NCBI GenBank assembly: GCA_963921935.1
Contig: OY998181.1
Span: 136,175,423-136,239,422 of the forward strand
Source of the DNA: Galeruca laticollis
Taxonomy: Eukaryota; Arthropoda; Insecta; Coleoptera; Chrysomelidae
Reading direction: 5' to 3'
Length of the DNA: 64,000 bases
The translations under genes and the position numbers were made by a program. Below are positions 56,210 through 64,000 of this stretch, piece after piece (within the stretch, counting starts at the first letter, position 1; the number at the start of each line of letters is the position of its first letter). The notes beneath the pieces were generated by a model, which did no database searches, had not been told where the DNA came from, and saw only the letters and a program-made list of their open reading frames with translations.

Positions 56210-56700
56210 CGGCAGTCGGCAGACCTCTAATAAATCAGTGACTGTGAACTGTGAACATTATTTTTATTGTAGTCACGTTCCGTTGTTAAGGTCATTATTA
56301 AAAAAAATATTCTCGCGATGCAGGGAGTTCGACCATCTGGCATCAGGGGCACCTAAAGCTACATAAAGTCTGTGTAAGGTTTTAGGATTGTAAATGGTAA
56401 ACATGTAAACGGCAGTTCGACATTCCGATAACAAGTACCTACTTCGAGATCTTTTTAGTTGGAATAAGGTTTACGATTTACGACGTTTACGTTGAAAAAA
56501 TTATTCATAATTTTACGGATATTCCTATAATAAAAAATGTATAGATTTAAAACGATAATGGGATGTAATGATAATTAAATTTGCCGCAACTGTCTACACT
56601 GTCTAGTGGAAAAAATAGCCCTACCTTTATTTAATAATAAAAGATTAAACATAGTACTTAATGTATTTCACTCTATAAAGTGTTTTTGCGACCTCCTGCT
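56210..56700. other. No recognised gene
   Basis: Nothing supportable was seen between the fragment above and the left end of Harbinger H6. Confidence 0.35.
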
Positions 56701-57024
56701 CGCCTAAGGCTTGTTTCACACATGCACGGTGACCGTCCAAACGGCGGCGTTTACACGGCCAGGGGATGCAGAGTATAATGAATGCTTTCACACGCACCGT
56801 AGCCGTGGATACGGCAAATCTTTACCGTGATGTCGCCGTGGCTTCCCACTGGATTTCACGGCTACCGTTACCGTTTGAACGGCGCGACCTGTTCAGTCTT
56901 GTAGTGAATTGCTTGGAAGCTTTCACACTTGCCGTATTTTACAGCAGGTTTGTTAACGTTTCTTGCTCTTTTACATTGGTGTACAGTTTTATTTTGTGAG
57001 TGTCTGTACACATTAGTGTTAAAA

Positions 57025-59109
57025 ATGGAAAATGCGGAAGTGGACATGGATAATCTTATATCGTTAGTGGAACAAAGGCCCGTAATCAGGGACAAAACCA
57101 GAGATACGTATAAACACCGAAACGAAACAAGAAATGCCTGGAAGGAAATATTTTTAGAATTGAGACCGGATTTTGAAGAGTTGGAGACCACGGAAAAAAA
57201 CAGCTTTGGTAAGTACAAAATTTAATAACATAAATTCTATCAAATTTTAGAAAGTTGCCATTCTACGGAACCTGTATCAGTTAAAAAGTAATCAGCTACA
57301 ATATTTCTAACATTGTTGGCTGATAATCCCCCTCGTACTGTTCCTCCTCCAGACAGACCAAGGAGTCCCGTTATTGTTAATGTATCTTCTACTTCAAAGC
57401 CATCCCTGTCCCTAACAAAGTTGTGTAAAACAACACAAGCTTTGACTATGTCTACGGCAAAGTCAGGATCCAAGTTTATAGGACGGTGAAAAATTCTCCA
57501 TTTATTACTTAGTATTCCAAACGTGCATTCTATATATCTTCGAGCTCTCGATAGACGGTAATTGAAAACCCTTTTTTTGACTGTCAAATTATGTCCACCA
57601 TAAGGTCGAAGTAGGTGTTTGTGCAAAGCAAATGCTTCATCCCCCACGAGAAAATAGGGAACTTTAGGATTTGTTGCTCCTCGAAGACATTTTTCTTCGG
57701 GCAATTGTATGTGTCCCTTTATGATTGATGTCCATAAAGAGGATTCCTTGAAAATGTTAGAATCGCAATCTTTTCCATATGATCCAATGTCAACATAGGT
57801 AAATCGGTAATCTGAGTCTGCAACTGCGATCAAAACAATGGAAGAATATCCTTTGTAATTGAAATACATTGAGCCAAGCGGGTTGATTATTCGAATGTGT
57901 TTTCCGTCGACTGCTCCTATGCAGTGCGGAAAATTCGCCCTATTTTCAAATTTCGAAGCAATCATCTCCCAGCTCTCTTTAGTAGGTTTATATATATATA
58001 CATTCCACTTGCAAAACAGACCAAATACATCTACATACTCTTCTCACAATCTTACTAATTCTAGATATTCCGAGTCGATAGCTATAATGTATATCTGTGA
58101 AAGTACATCCGCTTGCTAAATATCTGAAAATAAAAAAATAGTAATAATAATTGTTATAAGTTTGATATAGTTCAGATATATTTAAGTATATTCAATACTT
58201 AAACTACCTTTATAATTTTATAATAAATGAATCATTAATGTCTTTCACTTTTTTACAGGTAGAAAGGTCATGAAGAAATGGACTAACGTCAGGGATGCTT
58301 TCAAATAATCCATGAAAAAACAAAAGAGCGCTTCAAGATCAGGGGCTGGGGCGTCAACTATAAAAACATACATTTATAATGAGCAGTTGAAATTTTTAAA
58401 TAAAGTGTTGAGTGAGCGTGAAACAGAAAATAGTTTGGCAGCAAATACTGCTCAGCTAGATACATCAGATGAAGAGGAACAAACAGTGGAAAATCTTCAA
58501 GAAACTACTATAGCTGAAGATAGTGTTGTAAACCCCAAGGCTACTAAAAAAGTAGCACCTAAAAAGCGCAAGATGGACCATGTTGAATTAGAAATTATCA
58601 AAGCTCTAAAAGAAACAAATGAAAAACCTGATCGTCATTTGTTCTTTTTTAAAGGCATAATTCCTTCATTAAATTCTTTCGACGAGGAAGATATATTGGA
58701 ATTTCAGACCACTGTATTGCAAACAATAACATCTATCAAACAACGAAAGAAGATGATTCCCTACAGTAAACACATTGCTCAGACTCGAGTTAATTTCAGT
58801 CAACAGCCAATAACTACAACTAGAAGTAATCTCTATCTGAACATGGATAATTCCTATCCGAATATAACTCATTCCTATCCAACTACGAGTTCAGCACTGC
58901 TGAAGAGCCAGCAAACATTTAGCTCTATGCCGAACAATCCAGTTGATACATTGCAACCCGTTCGATCAACTTCGAATGAACATCCAATTCGTCAATATTA
59001 CGAAGCCGTGGGTGAAGATGTTTCACCATTTTCTGTGGAGAGTCATTCTTCTCAAGAGTCAATTGATTTTTCTTATGAAAATATGTTTATGTCAAATAAA
59101 AAAAAATAA
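57025..59109 (+). pseudogene. MADF-type partner gene of H6 (one stop codon)
   Basis: Exon 1 57025-57208: MENAEVDMDNLISLVEQRPV, then TYKHRNETRNAWKEIFLEL and ELETTEKNSFG, a MADF domain. Donor TTTG|GTAAGT. Exon 2 58259-59109 after TTTTTACAG: GRKVMKKWTNVRDAFK, then TAA, then SMKKQKSASRSGAGASTIKT, a Glu/Asp-rich linker, a nuclear localisation-like KKVAPKKRKMD, and a helix (LEFQTTVLQTITSIKQRKKM) resembling a BESS tail. The single stop after DAFK is the only defect visible. Its product would bind DNA and assist the transposase. The intron 57209-58258 encloses the main transposase exon. Confidence 0.85.
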
Positions 59110-59511
59110 AATATTTTTTAGACTCCATGTTCCAGGTATATTAATGAAAAATGTGTGAAATATGACTATAAAATAAATATTTGATAAAATTAAAAGTTCT
59201 TGTTTTACTTACCTAATTGTAACAGCTAGCATTTCGATAGGTTGTATGCACTCTCGCATAAAAGTGTCTTTCCTGTGAAGAGATTCCTTCAGTCGTTGAT
59301 GTAGTTCGTCAAAACTGGACATTGACATCCTAAAATAGTTGAAAAACTTTTTTGCGTCTTCTCTAAGCTGCCCAAAAAGTATATAAAACGCTCCAAACTT
59401 TTTTCTTCCCATATTTATAGGATGAGCCCACATAATTCTGTTCCTTTTTTTCCTTTTCATGCGTCTGTATAATATTATCATAGCTATAACACGTCTACGA
59501 TCCATACTCAC
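57240..59511 (-). pseudogene. PIF/Harbinger H6 transposase (one microsatellite frameshift)
   Basis: Exon 1 59511-59213: RNRIMWAHPINMGRKKFGAF, FFNYFRMSMSSFDELHQRL, then EMLAVTIR, donor AG|GTAAGT. Exon 2 from 58123 (TTTTCAG): YLASGCTFTDIHYSYRLGIS, then a (TA)n run at 57988-58001 where the frame shifts. The next 241 codons to 57240 are open: PHCIGAVDGKHIRIINP (first Asp), IAVADSDYRFTYVDIGSYGK (second Asp), FLVGDEAFAL, FNYRLSRARRYIECTFGIL (Glu) and ACVVLHNFVR. The shift equals one TA unit lost. All catalytic residues are present. The intron 58124-59212 contains partner exon 2. Confidence 0.88.
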
Positions 59512-59689
59512 TATAAACTAATATTCCAAAGTGTCTAAATAATATTATCGACGCTCAAGACTGAAAAATTCAAACTAACAAGAAAACAAAACCGGTAATG
59601 TGTGAAAAGTCATCACAATGGAACGGCACCGTTTAAACAGCGCCGTTTGTACGGTCACCGTGCATGTGTGAAACGAGCCTAAGACATTT

Positions 59690-61790
59690 GCTTATGGCTT
59701 CTTCCGTTGCTTTTCTGTCCGAGGCTTTATTTCATTTGTCAGCAGTAGCTGAAGATATATATTTTTTGAGCTTCAATTTTGTCTCTAGGTAAAAAATACA
59801 TTCTCTAGTACAAATTCAATAAATAATAATAGTTTCAATTATGTCGTAGAAAAATAATATTTTTACTTTTAAATTAAACTTTTTAGTTGGTTGTCAATTT
59901 AAAAAAAAAACCTACCAATTATCAAATGCGCAACAGATAAATCTTAAAAACATTCCTTAGTCCTTCTTCCCAACCAACTGTATTCCACCATCATTTATGA
60001 TGAAAAATGTAAGGGCCCTCATGACAAAGTCATAAATATTACTGCCTTCCATTTTTGTTATTTCAGCAACCTGTTAAGGTAATTATTGTTATATTTTAAT
60101 ATAACTGTAATATTTAAATTAACTTTTATTTATTTTAATTACCTATTTATATTATTGCTGCTCAGTCGGGGTCGCAATCAAAATAGCTCTCATCTCAGGT
60201 GGGATCAGATTGGGTATGCAACTAACATTACTACCATGTAATAGATGTTTTAATAAATGTTTATTATGACACCAGAATAATAAAATATAATGCTCTGATA
60301 ATTGTTTGCACTGGCAACAACGCAAAAATAGAAATATCTCAGGTTCTATGTATACCAACAGATAACTAACTATCAATGTAAAACTGGGTAAATTATCCTT
60401 TAGAATATAACCCAAAAAACTCAAGAAGAAGAAATATTTGCAATTAGGTTATTATAGATATTGTATTGTTATTGATTTATGAGAAAGTTTGAATATGAAT
60501 ATTTACTGGATATTTCTGTTTAATATGAAAAATGACGTCACCTTCATATGGTAAATAGAATTAATATTATTTGTACAACCTACAATTCTACTTATCTAAA
60601 CACTTTTTCGTTTGATTAACGCAAATTCGAAGTTCTCCCTTGGTTTGGATTTTCAACAAATCTAATCTACACTAGTATTCGATGACACTTCCTTCTCAGA
60701 TAACCAGAAATTGAATTTAATATAGAAATTAAATGATTAAATACTGGAACTTTCAGGAACTTCAAATCCAAATTGGGTAAGTAGTTTATAAATACTTATA
60801 TATTTTTATTCGCTTACCAGCTTGTGAAAACTTGTATTTCTTATCGACTTGCTGTTTGATATGAATTAGTATGTGAATTTCTCTTATTTTCTTTTCTTTG
60901 TCAGATTATATTCACCAAAATTCTCGGCAACAAATTTTTTCTGTCGACCCAGCACCTCATCAACAAATAACTTCCATTTAACAACCCCTTGGTTACTATT
61001 CTCCAATCATAATAATTGTTCAAATTTCAATTATTCATCACTGCATTTTATTGGATGTGATGTTTCTATGAAAACTTTTACAATATTAAAATTTTATATA
61101 CAGGTATGTACACAATTTTTGGTTAACAAAAATAAAGCATTACATTCTATTATATACTCAATTTATTGGTTTTTAAATCATTTTAGACAATACAGTCAAC
61201 GGTTCAATTATCTGATTGCTCAATCCAAATCATTACGTTTGTTTCAACACAGACTTTGATTTTATCGAAAATTGTCATACAGGTTGTCCCAAATATTTTA
61301 ATTATTGATATAATTTTTGAAATTTAATGAATTGTGTGATATATACACTGATGTAGCAATTATGTAAGCTCCTATTGTCATTAAAATCCACAATAAATGC
61401 CTCAAATTGAAATTCACAAAATCACGTCAAAGTTAATTTTGAATTGAGATTTTACTGTTTCCTGGAATTAAATTCATTGACATTATTAACTATTTAAAAG
61501 TTCCTATGAAAACATTCTTTTATACTTAACCGTTTATCAAATTACATTTTATATAAATAAATTTGTGAAATGTGAAATATTCCACTTATTTTTCCATTTG
61601 TTGGATCCTTTAAGATATATGAGTTTACTGGATTTTTCTGTTTTTATAGGTTGTTCGTATTGTGGATTAGAAAATTTATTCTACGTTCGTGCATCTAGGC
61701 AAATTCGAATATCCCTATTTTTCTTTTGTACTATGACTAAAGAATTAATATAAGGCGTATCAGAATGTTGTATTATATTTTGTTGTAAAA
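59690..61790. other. No recognised gene
   Basis: Several open frames of 60-130 codons exist (for example 60873-61259 + and 60152-60424 -), but their composition is low-complexity or hydrophobic, and I recognise no domain. The piece at 60150-60300 (-), NLIPPEMRAILIATPTEQQ, looks protein-like but is unassigned. Confidence 0.3.
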
Positions 61791-61798
61791 GTTTAACT

Positions 61799-64000
61799 TT
61801 AACTTTCTAACTTAATTTTATCTTTTAAATGAAATGGAACTGGGTACGTTTTATTCACCCAGGTATCATTAAATTTAATTTTCTTAGCTTCGAAATCAAT
61901 AATCGATTGATATTTATATAATTGATCATAACCTTTTATTATGTCACATTGTAGTTTAGAAATAACTAATAAATCTAATGAAATATTTTCTTTACCTATT
62001 TGCACTTCTACATTTAACATTTTATTTACCTCCCCTAGTTTTTTATTGTTTGCTCCAACAATATTTATTTTAGGAATTTTAATAATACTTTTATTTATAT
62101 TAGAAAATTTGTTAAGTAATTCCTCCTGAATTAAACTAGACTCACTACCAGTATCAATAATAATTGTGATGTTCTGATTGTTAATTTTAGCAAGTATTTT
62201 TATTAAGTTTAATGTTTAGTTGTTGTTAAGAATATTATCGGATTTTAAAAATTCTCTGTAATGGATATAATTGCAACCGTTGGATGTAGTGTCTGGGTTA
62301 CACGCTACTAAAAATGGTGCACACTACCCATGGACTCATCATGAATCACCTCACCTTGGTGAGCATTAGGGTAGGGATTTGATTCTCTACTCGACCTTAT
62401 TGGAATAGATCTTACGACACCACCTTCACGAGATCCAACAGTTCATTGAACATTAGTCCTTCTCTGGGGTTGATTATTCTAATTAGTGTCATTTTGGCTT
62501 TGATTAGAATTATAATTTGAATAATTATTGTTTCTTCTATTATATTGATTATAATTATTATTTTGCCCGTTTAAACTGTTATTAGCGTTTCTGCCCCCAG
62601 AATTATTATTATATGTGTTTCGATGTGTATTATTGTAAGTATTTGTTTGTCTATTGTAATTTGTGTTTTGTCTATTAATTAAATCATTATACAAATTGCT
62701 TCTGTAGTTGTTATTGTTTTTGTGATTGATATGGCTGTGTGATGTTCTTGGGATTATTTTTCTCTACTCTCATCAGATAATCAATAAGTTGTTCCAGCGT
62801 TTTTATGGACTGTATTGCACTTGCTTGCATAATCTCTGGACTGAAATGTCTGGAAAGCAAAAGAATAGCCTCCTCTTGTGGTACTTGAGGTTCCAAGTAT
62901 TGTACTTGAGTATAAATTTGCATCGCATAAGTATGTGCTGCTGTATCCCTATCTCGTTCAAATTTCCCAAAATGTAACCTTTCTCGTACAGCCGATTAAT
63001 TTACTTGTCCCCAGAAATATCCCATAAATAACTCCTTAAACCGTTCAAAATTGAGGATTTGTAACTCTACACTCCCAATTCATATTAAAGCATGTCCCAC
63101 TAAATTTTGTGTAATTATTTCTTTAAAATCTACTCTCGTTCTATTTTGAGTAACTTTATTTTCCAAGAGATTTATAAATACTTTGGGATGTACTTTGCGT
63201 ATATCTCCGTCGAATCTAATATTATTATTCTCACTTTGGCAATGAGTTACATGAATGTGCCCCCTGTTTTCTGCCATATCTTCTCTGCAATTCTCCTTCT
63301 CTTTTCTAAGTTCATCTATTATCATCTCCTTCTCTTCTCTGAATTTTTTACTGTCTTTGTATTCTCCTCTTCTGCCACATTCATTGTACTTTGCAATCCT
63401 TCACTCAAATGCTGTCTTACCTCTCTAATTTCATGGTTATGTGACATAACATTTCTTTCTAAGTCTTTTAAGAACTTTCTTTGGTTCTGTACGTTTCCAT
63501 CAGTTTTATCTATCCTTTATTCTAATGTTTTCTGGTTTTCTTCTATCTTCTTTCCTAGATCCATGTTTGATTTGTCGTTATCCCTTTTTAATTCTTCTCG
63601 TATCTCCTCCATTCTTCTATTAGTGTTTATTAATTCTCTCTTCACTTCTGCAATTATTTCTCTCTTCGTTTCCATATTTGTTCTTTTAATTTCATTGTTT
63701 GTTTTTTCAAATCCTTTCTCCATCATTTCATGCATCTTCGCCAACATCTTCATCATAGATTCTTGCATTGTTTTGGAGTTTGTATCTCTTCCATCTCGAA
63801 ATAACGTTCCTTCTTCTCTAGGTATCTCAGTATCCTGATTACTTTGCGGAAATACATCAATCGTTACATCTCCATCTTTCCCATCATTCTCATTTCTTGT
63901 TCCCAGATTTTCATGTTTGAATAAATAAATCTGTGGATACTGACCTTCAGCTATCAATGCCTCTTCCAATCTTCTCACTAGTGTTAATTTGATTCCAACA
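61799..64000 (-). pseudogene. Gypsy-like LTR retrotransposon gag and protease, partial
   Basis: The frame enters from the right edge. A coiled-coil N-terminus (KMLAKMHEMMEKGFEKTNNE, KREIIAEVKRELINTNRRME) at 63978-63517 is followed by RFDGDIRKVHPKVFINLLEN near 63210, the gag helical region (FKELFMGYFWGQVN, TYAMQIYTQVQYLEPQV, LEQLIDYLMRVEK), an Asn/Tyr-rich stretch (62694-62479) and the protease (ITIIIDTGSESSLIQEELLN near 62165, GANNKKLGEVNK, LLVISKLQCDIIKGYDQL). Coding stops at 61799. No reverse transcriptase follows, so the 3' half is lost. Stops near 62460, 62700 and 63000 break the frame. No LTR is visible inside the window. Confidence 0.75.

Larger units (their letters stand above)
56708..59679. 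mobile_element. PIF/Harbinger H6, nearly intact, TAA duplication
   Basis: The ends read inward GGCTTG and GGCTCG, followed by the shared TTTCACACATGCACGGTGAC and AAACGGCG. TAA stands at 56705-56707 and 59680-59682, the Harbinger 3-bp duplication. Length is 2972 bp. Two genes on opposite strands fill the element: a MADF-type partner (+) and the transposase (-). They are interlocked, see both entries. Confidence 0.93.

Noticed and set aside
60873..61259. 128-codon plus-strand frame, hydrophobic and Ser/Asn-rich
   Set aside because: Composition is what AT-rich noncoding DNA yields. No recognisable domain or splice pattern.
63107..63838. 243-codon plus-strand frame resembling a multi-span membrane protein
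   Set aside because: It is the antisense shadow of the Lys/Glu-rich gag coiled coil on the minus strand.

Overview
The window is AT-rich eukaryotic DNA and looks like a TE-dense intergenic or pericentromeric stretch of an insect genome. The families present point that way: PIF/Harbinger elements with MADF/BESS or Myb partner genes, piggyBac, Merlin, hAT, Tc1/mariner with DUF4817-type N-termini, BEL/Pao and Gypsy-like gag genes, a Jockey-type LINE, and Crypton-like tyrosine recombinase genes. GT-AG introns are short. I cannot decide between a beetle, a hemipteran or another order. I found no gene that I would call a conserved single-copy host gene.

Layout. 1-2200: possible promoter plus short first exon, between short inverted repeats. 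2218-4504: intact three-exon Crypton-like recombinase gene (-). 4578-6125: decayed mariner with TIRs and TA duplication. 7428-8220: dead Tc1-like transposase. 8225-12940: mostly featureless AT-rich DNA with a (TA)n tract. 12945-17232: ISL2EU-like scrap and a Harbinger (H1) cut by an intact 2.8-kb hAT element with perfect 8-bp duplication. 17500-19915: piggyBac C-terminal scrap and a long decayed ORF of an unnamed insect transposase-like family. 20400-22785: Harbinger H2. 23110-24190: BEL/Pao gag remnant. 24400-26313: Harbinger scrap and a mariner with very long inverted repeats. 27370-28960: hAT pseudogene. 29675-30690: tandem duplication and LINE-like block. 31795-33787: second BEL/Pao gag-protease remnant carrying a 209-bp palindrome. 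34690-36185: Tigger/pogo and a second Crypton-like fragment. 36379-43559: Harbinger H4 bounded by TTA, hosting an intact Merlin (37364-39093) and an intact piggyBac (40108-42590). 43960-48840: decaying C2H2 zinc-finger array with satellite-like higher-order repeats. 48845-51795: Jockey-type LINE (-). 51912-55560: Myb/SANT ORF and Harbinger H5. 56708-59679: nearly intact Harbinger H6 with TAA duplication. 61799-64000: Gypsy-like gag-protease (-) running off the end.

Most striking point: in H6 and H2 the transposase gene and the MADF-type partner gene lie on opposite strands and are interlocked. The second exon of each gene sits inside the intron of the other. H1 keeps a trace of the same order. 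Three elements look recent and complete by eye (hAT, Merlin, piggyBac), and two short insertions share an unusual duplication-plus-palindrome structure.
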